In this document: positions 11,309-21,743 of the stretch, piece by piece
How positions within the stretch are numbered: position 1 is the stretch's first letter
How the letters are laid out: each line of letters starts with the position of its first letter
Assembly (NCBI GenBank): GCA_036346255.1
Contig: CM070628.1
Location: 21,529,840 to 21,593,839 of the forward strand
DNA length: 64,000 bases
Source: Ampelocalamus luodianensis
Taxonomy: Eukaryota; Streptophyta; Magnoliopsida; Poales; Poaceae
Direction: 5' to 3'
The notes under the pieces: generated by a model
What the model was told of the DNA's origin: nothing
What the model saw: only the letters and a program-made list of their open reading frames with translations
The model's database searches: none
Program-made: the position numbers and the translations under genes

Positions 11309-11318
11309 GATATATAAC
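11309..11318 (-). promoter_or_regulatory. TATA-like element upstream of the RING-H2 gene
   Basis: The minus strand reads GTTATATATC about 113 bp upstream of the start codon, a plausible core promoter with a 5' UTR of roughly 80 nt. It is a motif match only. Confidence 0.35.
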
Positions 11319-12316
11319 GTTTCAAGTGTTTAGGAGAAACCAAAGGAGAGACGACGACCCTATTACCAGATCAGCACTAGCTAGGGAAGGAAGTCATAGG
11401 TTAGGTGCAAGTGAAAAAAGTATAGTGGGGTATTTTAAAGCTGAGCTAGCTAAGTCAATCAATTCTTTCCATGCCTTTCATGTGTGTATATTTTTTGTTC
11501 TGAGAGGCTGATGCTTAATTTTCATGTTCAATTGCAGATTGGTAGACGATGAAAGGGAAGTAGCTTAATTAGGGGAGTATACATCAACGCTTATTCGAAC
11601 ATGCCTTTGAAATACTTAAAAGCGACATGACGTGTATTGTTTCGCACCGATTCACTACTTGTCTTGCCGCCATTGAATTTTTATGGAGTAGCTAGGAAAT
11701 CGACTGAGGGTCACAATTATATGTATGAAAGTTGTGACCACCTTTCGTCAGCTCGATAGGACGTGTCCATTTCAGGCTAGCTCATGGGGTCACGGTGGTT
11801 TATTGTACAAAGTTATACAAACCAGTGGGAGATTGTACTACATCAGATTTGCAGCCATGCAAAACAGATGAGCTGAGATGCGTCGCACAGCAAGGTACAG
11901 ACAGCAGCAAAAACGCTCACACTCTTTATCTTCGTGTAGAAATAGTAGGAGCGAAGACAAAGAGGTCTCTATCGGAACTACCGTTAATAACGTTCTGTAT
12001 GGTTGTACATATGACCCAAGCAGTTTAGCCATGCCACCGAATCCTCAAATCTCTAATACTACTACACCTCACATCTTAGAGTAACGAGCCAGTACAAGGC
12101 ATGCATCCACCAAATAATGCAGAACTCAGCAGGCAGCCTACCAAACATGCTCTTAATTACTAGATGGGTGGGGACATCCGAAGCTGCAAGGACTACAGTG
12201 CCTATCCGAAACTTTTTTCGGGGCTAAGTTGACAAACCATAACATCTGCGGCCTCTGCTTCGCAGGGGAGCAGATAATCAAAGTATTCACCGCACTTATT
12301 TATACCCAACAGTCTA
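11319..12316. other. intergenic, no gene recognised
   Basis: This is the promoter side of the RING-H2 gene, followed by unassigned sequence. Short open frames at 11795-12084 lack any motif. Confidence 0.4.
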
Positions 12317-12562
12317 TGTTGAGTTTGAGTGTGGTATAAATTTTGTGTTATATACCAACTCATAGTTCTACTCTTACATGGAGTCTTTCATATAATACTA
12401 TAAATATATCAATCTAGTCCATAGAGAAGATCAATAGTTTCATTGTAAAAATCTCCTCATATAGTGATATTGTCTTCGTGCGTCCGTAGTTTTTTTCTAA
12501 AAGAGTTTTTCATGTAAAATCCGTATATCACGTTCCTATTTTTCTATGCATTATTTACAACA
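12317..12562 (+). mobile_element. copia LTR, plus orientation (246 bp)
   Basis: Begins TGTTGAGTTTGAGTGTG and ends TTACAACA, the TG...CA ends of an LTR. It is the inverted partner of the copy at 13315-13559, with nearly the same length (246 against 245 bp). No primer-binding site follows its inner end. Confidence 0.75.
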
Positions 12563-12594
12563 AAAGATAATCTATTTTCATGCGATCCTCTCCT

Positions 12595-12822
12595 TCAAAA
12601 CCTCAGGCATAATATTATTTCATAGATGAATATGGCTATGAGATAAAACCTTACAATCTTTTTTTTTGTTCTTCTCAAGTCACCATACAGTGGGCATCTT
12701 GTTGATCCCAATAAAGCATCATCCAAACCGAGCTGTGCAAGAACAACTCGCATCTTGCCTTGCCATAGAGAAAACCTCGTGTCTCGATCTAGCAGCGGAA
12801 GATCATACTTCAAAGTCGCCAT
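12595..12822 (-). pseudogene. copia gag N-terminal stub
   Basis: The minus strand starts MATLKYDLPLLDRDTRFSLW and continues QGKMRVVLAQLGLDDAL, the typical first 38 residues of a grass copia Gag. After that the homology stops and the frame runs into unrelated sequence. It lies between the two inverted LTRs, in the orientation of the 13315-13559 LTR, with a leader of about 490 bp between. Confidence 0.75.
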
Positions 12823-13314
12823 GCGAAAGAAATCCCAAATTTACTAGTGCAAATATGTGTGTAAAGCAAAGAATTCTCAGAAGCTTGAGTACACATATGT
12901 GTACGTGAAGCAATCAAGACCGGAGTTGCTGATACGTTGCTCGTGTGTGCTTAGTAGATCGCTTGGTGTATGTATGTAGCAATTTACGCCGTGATGAATT
13001 CAAGAACCAAAGCCAGCCGACGAAATCCTTGCCTGCTCCTTTTCAGGTTTAATGTTTTTTTTTTGCAATCAATGTTGCTCTGTCTGGATGTTTTTTCTTT
13101 GCAATCAATATTGTTGTGCCTTCTTTTCTCTTTCTAGCCATCAATGTTGTTGATGCTTTGCTCACCACGTGACCTACCTGCTGCACTTCCTGCTTTATTC
13201 CGTATGGAGAAATAGCGGCTCCTTGTCTTCGACGTGGAGATGGCCTTGGATTCGATGCCAATTTGGATTGCAACTTGTGAGACATGAGAAGATCTCTTGT
13301 GCTCTTATATCACT

Positions 13315-13559
13315 TGTTGTAAATAATGTATAGAAAAATAGGAATATGAGATACAAATTTTACGTAGAAAACCCTTTCGAAAAAACCCATGGATGAACGA
13401 AAACAATATCACTACGTGAGGATATGTATACAATTAAGCTCCTGCTCTTCCCTATGGACTACATTAATATATTTACAGTGGTACATCAAAGACTTCATGT
13501 AAGAGTAGAACTATGAGTTGGAGTAGGAAACAAAATTCGTATCACACTCAAACTCAACA
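13315..13559 (-). mobile_element. copia 5' LTR, minus orientation (245 bp), with primer site
   Basis: On the minus strand it reads TGTTGAGTTTGAGTGTG...CAACA. Directly inside it the minus strand reads AGTGATATAAGAGCAC (13314-13299), a decayed version of the initiator-Met tRNA primer site TGGTATCAGAGC. This is the true 5' end of the element that carries the gag stub. Confidence 0.75.
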
Positions 13560-13859
13560 TCTTTTTGTCAAGACGACACCTCTTGATAAATACCGTAGGA
13601 AGACTTTAATTTTCAGATGTATCTATAATTTACAGATGATCCCACGAGGAAAATGTTGTCCAGAATTAATCAGAGCAGAATGCAGAGAATGCACTGAAAA
13701 CAATCCTTTCCTATTCAATTTCCACTCGAGCACATCAGGCTCATGAGATAGGAGTTTTTGGCTATTTTGGCAATCTTGGCGCACGATTTAGCAAATTTAG
13801 CTCCCTCGCCTCATCAAAGCCGAAAATGGCACCGCGGAGCCACGTGGACCCACCATGTG

Positions 13860-14030
13860 CCCTAGGGGCCTAGAACCTATTATCCTTGCCCTAGGGGCAT
13901 GGTCTAGGCAAGTCCACCCCTAGGGGCACGAACTAGGCAAGTTCGACCCCCAGGGGCATGGTAACGCCCTAGTCCAGCCCCAGAGGCACGGTAATGGCAT
14001 GTTCAGCCCCAGGGGCACGGATGCCTCACT
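13860..14030. repeat. CCCTAGGGGCA-type short repeats in the MULE left TIR
   Basis: About seven copies of a motif close to CCCCTAGGGGCACGG occur at irregular 22-36 bp intervals. Inverse counterparts occur in the right TIR at about 18990-19110, so they belong to the element. Confidence 0.7.
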
Positions 14031-14231
14031 GCGTGTTTTTTTAATGTTTTGAATGAAAATCCATGATTTTGGGCACGTAGTAGATTCTCACTGTCACCCG
14101 CATGCGCGAAAAACCTGTCACATCGCATACGCGAAAAACGCGGCGCGTCGCATGCGCGAAAAACCCGACACTTTGGCCGTGGGAGGGAATTAGATTCCAT
14201 GTCGTCACTTCGCGGTTGGCCTTCGCGTGGC

Positions 14232-14238
14232 TATAAAA
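14232..14238 (+). promoter_or_regulatory. TATA box of the MULE transposase gene
   Basis: TATAAAA within GGCTATAAAACC lies just inside the left TIR, about 200 bp before a good splice donor. This is the layout of a MULE transposase promoter. Confidence 0.55.
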
Positions 14239-14435
14239 CCTAGTGATGTGTTCTCATTCCTGCACACCAAAACCATTTCGCTCTGCGTAGAGAAACAGAG
14301 AGGATCAAGCGAGCAAGTGGTAGCATGATCGATCGAAATTAGTTTCGATTTCACAGCTGGTTTGAGAGTGTTTAGAGAAGTGTTCGGTGGTCGTTTTAGT
14401 AGAGTTAGTTCAACATTGAAGATCGTCTAGTGGAG

Positions 14436-15328
14436 GTAATTTTTTCTCGTATACATTATGTTTATTAACTGTATATTTAGTTTTAAATTATTTAGTCATA
14501 ATTAATTAGATGTAGTTAGTTAGTCGTAATTATTTAGTCATAATTAAAATAGTTGTAATTAATTAGTCATGATTAATTTGTCCAAATTAGTTAGTTATAA
14601 TTAATGTAGTCTTATTTAGTAGTACTAATTTTTTACTCGCAGTTAGTTAGTTGTAATTTTTTAATGGTGGTTCTTTAGTCATAATTAAAATTGTCATAAT
14701 TAATTATCCATAATTAATTAGTCTTAACTAAATAGGCTTAATTAAATACTTATAATTAATTAGGCCTAATCATTTAATGGTAATTAATTAGTTGTAATTA
14801 GTTAGTCCTAATTAATTTTTCATATTTAGTTTAGGAGGAATTAACTACTTGTAATTATTCACTCACAGTTAGTTAGTTGTAATTAAAATAGTCCTAATTA
14901 ATTAACCATAATTAATTAGACCTAATTATTTAGTTGTAATTATTTAGTTAGTTGTAATTAATTAGCGCAGTAAGTTAGTAGTAATTAAAACAATCCTAAT
15001 TAAACAACCATAATTAATTAGTCCTAATTAGTTAGGCTTAATTAAATACTATTAATTAATTAGTCATAATTAATTAGGCTTATTTAAATAATCATAGTTA
15101 GTTAGTCGTAATTAATGAGCCGTAATTAATTTAGTCATAATTAACTCACCATAACTAATTAGTCGTATCTGATTTTGTTTTTTTTACTATCCACTAAATA
15201 CCCCGAAGTTGTTATTTTGGTTAGATTGGGTACTGTGATTATTTTTTCGGGGTAGGGAAATGCACTTAATACCCCTGAATACCTATTTGTTATATTGTGT
15301 ACAGTAAATTGGGTTATTGTGGCTTTAG
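14436..15328 (+). repeat. TAATTA-rich minisatellite inside a predicted 5' UTR intron
   Basis: From about 14450 to 15170 the sequence is a degenerate array of 9-18 bp units built on TTAGT(C/T)(G/A)TAATTAA, repeated some 40 times. A donor (GAG|GTAATT, 14436) and an acceptor (CTTTAG|G, 15328) bracket it, so the array would lie in an intron between the leader exon and the first coding exon of the transposase. Confidence 0.65.
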
Positions 15329-15331
15329 GTA

Positions 15332-15814
15332 ATGTTGAGTATGCAAGACTTTCTTGTGTTTTATAGCGACGGTCTCGTACGAGGCGGACCCGATGGGTTG
15401 TACCTGTCGATATGCCAATACAAGGTGGTCCAGGCGGAGGGGCACGATGCGATGAATATTCACAAGCTAAGGAGGTGCATCCGGAGGGAGTTCAATATGG
15501 AGGCAACGACGAAGAAGCTTGTCATCGAGGGGATCACCTGCATGAATAGGGGAGGACAGGGTGTATGTGAGCTACTGAAGGTGAATGGTAGTGTTGCATG
15601 GGTTCAGTACATGCAGATTGCTTCCTAGCCCAATGCGGTGATATACGGGAAGCCGATGGTGTATGTGAATTTCGTGCATAGAGTGCCAACAAACCTTAAT
15701 TATGCTAGTGCCACAGGAAACGGAAAACTGCAGGTAGGGCGTGAAGACGGTAGTACGAAATGTGCCGTTTTGGAGGAAGACTACAAGAGAAGACTTGCAC
15801 ATAATTTTGTGTAA
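15332..15814 (+). pseudogene. MULE transposase N-terminal region (broken)
   Basis: The frame opens MLSMQDFLVFYSDGLVRGG and continues with sequence typical of the N-terminal, pre-catalytic part of plant MuDR-like transposases (LYLSICQYKVV, KLRRCIRREFN, VCELLKVNG). A TAG at 15626-15628 interrupts it, after which the same frame continues (VIYGKPMVYVNFVH) to a TAA at about 15812-15814. The catalytic DDE core and SWIM finger are absent. The next 64 bp still look like degraded coding sequence, up to the LTR insertion at 15878. Confidence 0.65.
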
Positions 15815-15877
15815 AATGAGGGGGCGGGATAATGGTGGTCGGCCTGCATTGACTGCCATGAGTTTCTGCTGGACCAG

Positions 15878-16860
15878 TGTCGGGACCCAAAAATACAATT
15901 CTAGACCCTATGTGTATAATACACTAGTCTAGGATCAAACTAGTGCACATAGTGTCAAAATATATTAATATCATTTCATACAAGACAAATATAAGAATAA
16001 ACGACTAATTTGATTAAATAAATAACGGTTTTGACCTTATGGTTGAGTTTACAATTATTAAGCTACGCATGGCTGACACTAAATAAAATAACTACAGCGG
16101 AACGAAAGCAACTTCAGCGGAAGTCCATCGACTAGCCACAGGCAACCGACTGGAATCAAGACCTAACGATCACCATACTCGTAAAGCTCCTCCTCAAAAG
16201 CAAGAGACAATTCCCCTCACTTCAGCTGAATGATTGCAGCAAGAATGAGTACTCTTAGTACTCAACAAGTTGTACCACAGAATGCAATTATAAATAATGG
16301 CTTATTACAAAGAAAATGGCTCTATGGTTATTATGTAGAAATACGATATTTTCAATTGAATACAAATAATAGATTGAAAGCACAATTCAAAACAAATAAA
16401 CAATAATAATTTAACAAGTATTTTCACAAAGCTTCCATAATCTAATCAATTTCTTTCACACAACTGCATAAGTTATCCCACACAGCTATCCCTTCCCATT
16501 TGTTTTTATGAAAATCTAACCCTCGTGTAAAATCCCTGAGCATGTCCATGACTGCGGACGCAGCTATTCGAATAGATTGATTAACACTCAGTAGAGGTTG
16601 TACACTTTACCCACACGATATAACCAGTATAGCTAGTACCAATCATAACAAAACCTTTCGAAACTTCATCTCGACTATTGACCCTCCCGATGTGTTTTAC
16701 CGTCGTACCAATCCTAACACAACGCTTTGGTACGACACACACCGTTGGACCTGGAAGCGGTGAACCATCCATCAATGTGACTTTCAGAGTAGTCCACATC
16801 TCCACCCACCACTAAGCACCTAACCTACTACCTGAGTAATCAATGTCGAGATTCCGTAAC
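15878..16860 (-). mobile_element. chromovirus-type LTR fragment (A), minus orientation
   Basis: The plus strand begins TGTCGGGACCC, the complement of an LTR 3' end. Downstream it matches the 43134-46465 LTR in order: CAGCGGAA motif, GAGTACTC region, then at 16541-16622 the conserved block with CTATTCGAATAG and TTTACCCACACGA. It inserted into the MULE transposase and is truncated. Confidence 0.65.
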
Positions 16861-17269
16861 TGTGGGACCTGAATTTACACATTTGAAACCCTCTGTGTTT
16901 TATGAACTAGTCCCAGATCAGCAGCTAGTTCATACAAGAAACATTGATGAAATACCATCCATTTATCGATTTAACTAAAAAATCTCAAAATAACAAATAG
17001 TAATAATAACTGGACCTTATGGTCAACATTTACTTAACTTGCCACACAGGGCTAAAGAAACAAATAAACTCTTGCAGCGGAACGAAAAAACTTGGAAAGG
17101 TCAATCAACATGCTCATAGACAATCGAGTAGAGAATACATCCTAATCCGCAAAACTTTCATAGTACTTCTTCTCGAAGAACTCTTGAACAACTTGATATT
17201 CTTCAACTAAGTAGCAAAGTTTGAAGTCATGAGTACCTAAAGCACTCAGTAAGTCGTAGAGAAATAGTA
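16861..17269 (-). mobile_element. chromovirus-type LTR fragment (B), minus orientation
   Basis: Starts TGTGGGACCTGAAT and parallels fragment A (GGACCTTATGGTCAAC, CAGCGGAACGAAA), so it is the 3' end of a related LTR. It is cut off at 17269, where an LTR in the opposite orientation starts. Confidence 0.6.
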
Positions 17270-18870
17270 TGTAACATCCCAAGTTCGGCTTGTGTTTCAA
17301 ATGTAAGAAAATGAGTAGAAATTAAAACTTTTTCCTACATCTTGTATCTCCTGTATGTTCTAAACAATTCTTGTAAAAGGAATTATGGAAATACAAGTCA
17401 CAAGTCATTTTGACCAAAACCAAGTCCTTAAAAAACAGTCCTGTCAAAACCTTATGATCATCCCTCGGAAATATTTTTTATAATTCTAGGGTTGAGGTGT
17501 GACCCCTATGAAAAAGTTTACAATTTTTAGAAATTGTTTGAATAGTTTTGGCGGCAAGTCAAACCAACTTAAAATCTGGTCAATCTTGGTCCAACACCTT
17601 GTTGAATTTTTATAGGAAAATGTATAGCACCAAAACCTCTGAAAATTCTACACAAGGTCAATATCTAAGCTAGCAACCTCCTGTAAAAATTTCAGAATTT
17701 CTGGAGATGTTTTGCTACCTGAAACAATTCCCTAAAGTTCAGCCCTTCTCAGAAATCAAAAATTCAAATTCTGGTTTGAGTCAGACTCGGGCTCGAGCCC
17801 GAGCCCAACTCAACCGACTCGGTTGGACCAAGTCCACTTAACCGCACCCGGGCGCGCGTGAGTTGATCCGTTGGATTTGCATTCAACGCTCACGACCTCC
17901 CCTACCCCCCTTTGAACCTCGGGAGCTCTCGGGCGACCTCAACCGTCCGATCAAGATCGGACTGCCCACGACCTCCCCGCCTTCACTGTTCCTCTGTCGT
18001 CTTCTTCCTCGCGTTGCGCGCGACCACTGTGCGGTATGGCACTGTCCCATCCCGCGCCCGCGCCCCCCGTGTGCTATCGGAGCAGTAGCGACACGTCAAA
18101 GCTTTCGGCAAAGCCGAGCTCCACGCTGCCCTATTCCCTTAGCTCCAGCTTAGGCGCGGTCGAGCTCGCCGTAGTTCACCTCGGGCCCCTCCCTTGTTCC
18201 CGTTGCTCACGAGTTTCTTAAAGTCCCCGAGGACCCTCTTTTGCTCCTCTTCCACCCACTTTCACCTCCCAGTTCACCCCAGGTGTTTGAGCACCTAACC
18301 ACTATGAGTTCCGCTTTACGCCATTTTTGGTCGCGCGAGCTCAACGTGGGAAACCATGTTCCAGTGGTCCTCCTGTCCAGAGACTCGTTTCCTTTTAGAG
18401 TTCTTGTCGTCGCGTACCTTTCCACTAACTTGATTTTGGATTCTCTCCTTAGGGCGAGCTGAATTCAAGTTCTAGGGCATTGTAGTCGTTTGGGCGCTTC
18501 ATCGTCTCCGGCTCCGGTAAGCGCCCTCCGCTCAATCCTTTGGTCCTGGACCACCACTTGGTCATCGCGAAGCTATCCTGACCTTTCTTTTTGTCTCTGC
18601 TGGCTCATTGCACCTTGTCGCCGTCATCTTCCTCGTCTCCGACTTCGGTCGCCGCCGCCAGCACTCCTCCGAGCTCCCTCGAACCTCTTCTGGGCCCAGG
18701 TGAGTCCTCTGTGGTCCCGTAGAGCTTAAGCACTAGATAGGGTAGCTCGTAGCGCACGTTTTCGCCGTTTTCGGTTTTTACCGAAATTTTCGGTTTGTTG
18801 ATTTGTGCATGATGTCGTTTCTATTGTACGTAACCAAACCTGGGCACCATGTAATTCAAAATTACATTGT
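17270..18870 (+). mobile_element. chromovirus-type LTR fragment (C), plus orientation
   Basis: Begins TGTAACATCCCAAG and continues with TGTTTCAAATGTAA, closely parallel to the LTR start at 59875 (TGTAACAGCCC...TTTCAAATGTAA). It passes from an AT-rich part into a GC-rich part after about 550 bp, as that LTR does. The right boundary is approximate; no internal domain follows. Confidence 0.6.
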
Positions 18871-19254
18871 GAAGTCTTTCAAATTTTATTCCCAAATTTC
18901 ATCAATTTCAATTTTAATTTTATTCTTTAACTTTACATGAAATAACACCGAACGCCGAACTTCACATGAAATGATGACGGGACGAAGGGGGGAGGGCGTT
19001 CGTGCCCCTGGGTGCCTGACTACGGCATTACCATGCCTTGGGGGGCGGACTTGCCTTAACAATGTCCCTAGGGCACAGACAACGGGTTCCAAACCCCTAG
19101 GGCACAGACTAGAGCACATGGTGTGTCCGTATGGCTTTGCGGTGTCCTTTCCGGTTTTGATCAAATGAGGAGGCTAAATTTGCTAAATGGCGTGCTAACC
19201 GTGCAAAAACATCCAAAAACTCTCATATTCGTCGCAATCGACTACCCACGAGAG

Positions 19255-19530
19255 AACTTTTGGTTCGTTCGAACATTACTGATTCAACGTCTTGTCCTTT
19301 CTGCCCCATGTTGGAGTTACAAGATCACCTCCTCCTGTGCTGTGACCGAGCCAGGTGGGATTGGAAACTTTTAGCACTATTCCCCGCTTGCATGTACTTT
19401 GGGCACAGTATGCCGCCCCTCCCCTCGGATTCGAGCCTCGATCGCTACATCAATCCTTTGGAACATATGGGGGAACAGGAACAATCAAGTCTCCAGGAAC
19501 GGTGTCTTCTCACCAGCTCGTGGGCTTTTG
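19255..19530 (+). pseudogene. LINE ORF2 C-terminal fragment (zf-RVT)
   Basis: One frame gives CPFCPMLELQDHLLLCCDRAR, whose Cys/His pattern is the reverse-transcriptase zinc-binding domain of plant LINEs. In another frame, from 19459, WNIWGNRNNQVS matches the W.IW..RN motif that follows it in those proteins. A frameshift separates them, so this is a decayed scrap adjoining the MULE right end. Confidence 0.6.
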
Positions 19531-19586
19531 CACCAGCAAATTTGCTATTTCATTTAAAAATTTTGCACCAGCAAATTTGCTATTTC
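19526..19586. repeat. 35-bp-spaced direct duplication
   Basis: A 26-bp string (TTTTGCACCAGC... to CTATTTC) occurs at 19526-19551 and again unchanged at 19561-19586. It looks like a recent slippage-type duplication. Confidence 0.85.
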
Positions 19587-20240
19587 CTGGCTATTATGTC
19601 TTTTGTATTTGAACACCAAATTGGTCATATTACACATCCATTTCGATCGTGTTCACAAGGCCATCGTCATGGTGGACTTTAATTTGATGTTTGAATTTTT
19701 TTTATTTTGCCACATCCCAATAAAGTTTTTTGCATACTCTTTTTAGCCAAGTTCGACATGTTAATAACCTATTTATTTACAATGTCTTTGAAATTGGTTA
19801 GGGTTAGTAGTAAAATAGCACTAATGATCAACAATTACGTGATAAACCATAAAATGGGTATAAATATTACTATAAAATTGGTTCCAACTCGTTGAACTTC
19901 ATTATGCCGTAGGATATTCGGATCCGACCGAATTGAGTAGGTATTTCATTCGTATTCGTATTAGTTATAATATTCGATTCGTATTCATGCTAGTTATAAT
20001 ATTTGATTCATATTCGAGCATCTTCAAATTCATATTTATTTTAAAAATACGAATACAAATACTAAAAGACCACAGTTGAATTCATATTCGATATGTTGAG
20101 TCATGATCCCTACACTGCCCTCATGTGCCGAGAACATGAAGACTACGAGGACTCTGATGGTACACTACCGAGGCCACCAGCGGGTCCTACTACTGTCTCG
20201 GCGCCGGGGTTCACGTGTGGCCACCACATTGATGGAATTA
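19587..20240. other. AT-rich sequence with degenerate TATTCG repeats
   Basis: Between 19920 and 20100 the motif ATTCGTATTCG/ATTCATATTCG recurs about ten times, interspersed with TTAGTTATAATA. No gene is seen. Confidence 0.5.
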
Positions 20241-20516
20241 GGTTGCTCCCAGTGCTCCACTTTGGCTAGTATCTTAGCCTACCATGTAGGTAAAATAATG
20301 ATGTGGCACCATAGTTAATGAAGAGAGATGGTACTCTAGTATCTAATTTAGATACTGGTTCAGCTCGAAATCCAACGCAAAACAGCCTTATGCATGTAAT
20401 TAAATGAAACAACTTAAGATACTACACCATAAGAAACTATGCATTGAGAAGATAGTATCCTAACACTCCTCATGCACTAAGAAACTGCACTAAGATACTG
20501 CCCATTGAGAGCAACC
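20241..20516. mobile_element. Tourist-like MITE (276 bp) with TTA duplication
   Basis: Left terminus GGTTGCTCCCAGTG and inverted right terminus GGTTGCTCTCAATG match at 12 of 14. TTA flanks both sides (20238-20240 and 20517-20519), as expected for PIF/Harbinger insertions. There is no coding content. Confidence 0.8.
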
Positions 20517-20519
20517 TTA

Positions 20520-21682
20520 GTAGGCTAAATATGCGCTGATGTGTCTCACGGTGACGTGACCAGTGGTGAATCCATGAGGGGTGGTGCAGGTGAGTCTGGA
20601 GCACCGGATCCACCCCGCATAGCCCTGGGACCCCTTCATCTTCCGATTGCTTGGGAGTTTTTGGCTTATTTAGCATCTTTTAAAACAAAATAGCAAATAA
20701 AGGTCTACCCCTCCTCCTCTCTCTCTCCCTCCCCCTCCCTTGGCGTTCGAAATAACAAAATTAGCATCACGATATGTTAGACAGACGATATATATTCTCT
20801 ACCGCTCACTTGAACCACTACACATTCCTATAGCCGATCTGACCGCCAAATGCGCCTACCATGCACCATGGCCACAACATCATTCCTTTTCTGCACCCGG
20901 ATCACTGCGGAGCCTGCAGCTCTCCCAGTGCGCAACAGTTGCCTGTCCTGCATGCATACGTGCTGCATGTTGACTGCATAGATGGGTGTACACAATGTAA
21001 TGCACACAAAAAACATACCTACATGCATCATCATGCATATCTCCAAATGATGGCCCGCAGGTCATGGAACAATTCCCTAGTTTGTGTAGCATCCCTGGTA
21101 CGCTTAGTTGGACTGCAATTAATCCATTGGTTGCATTGGATTGCCGCAGTCTCTGTCCGCGGTAGACTCTTGTCATGGTTCTCATCCGCCTAGATTGTCT
21201 GCCACAGCCCCACGACGTGTTACCGCACTGTCCACTTCTACTGTGGTGCGAAAGCGTTGTAAGACATCTGCCTAGTTTGTCGTGATGTTATTTTTGTAAT
21301 TTTGTGTAAGCATGGACTAGTTTTGTTATTAAAAATCAAAATATGGCCAAATCAGCTAAAAACACGATTACTTGTGACTTGGAATAGAACATCAAACTAA
21401 ATTTTATAACACCTAGTTTGCTAGCCAAAATAGTCTTTTCTTCCTTATACAACGTCAACTTTATTCTCGATCAAAATACAGTGAAACGGCCACTATATAG
21501 GTGTTCTTTTTCAAGCAATTTACTGCTAGCGTGACAGAGGAATGTACGTTTAGTTCGCTCAGTCATATTCTCATATCCCATGAGCACATGCTTCATTTTG
21601 CCATGCATATGCCACTAGGCGTTACATCTTCCAGCAAGGCACCTAATGTACTTGCGGTGTGCCCCCGGCGGCAAGGGGATTA
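20520..21682. other. intergenic, no gene recognised
   Basis: CAGTGGTGAATCCATGAGGGG at about 20560 resembles one end of a hAT element but no partner end is evident. A short CT-rich run lies at 20706-20735. Open frames in 20828-21193 overlap on both strands without a motif. Confidence 0.4.
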
Positions 21683-21743
21683 GGGCATGCACAATGGTGT
21701 AATATCAGCTACCTATAAGTTTTGCCATGTATAATTTCTGCTA

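Larger units (their letters stand above)
13752..19222 (+). mobile_element. degenerate Mutator-like element with long TIRs, about 5.5 kb with nested insertions
   Basis: The left end (13752-14040) and the reverse complement of the right end (about 18950-19222) match throughout. Both start GAGTTTTTGG, both contain TTTAGCAAATTTAGC, and both hold several copies of a CCCTAGGGGCA-type motif. Inside are a TATA box, a spliced-looking leader and the N-terminal part of a MULE transposase, and then chromovirus-type LTRs that interrupt the coding part at 15878. No clean 9-bp target duplication is visible. Confidence 0.75.
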
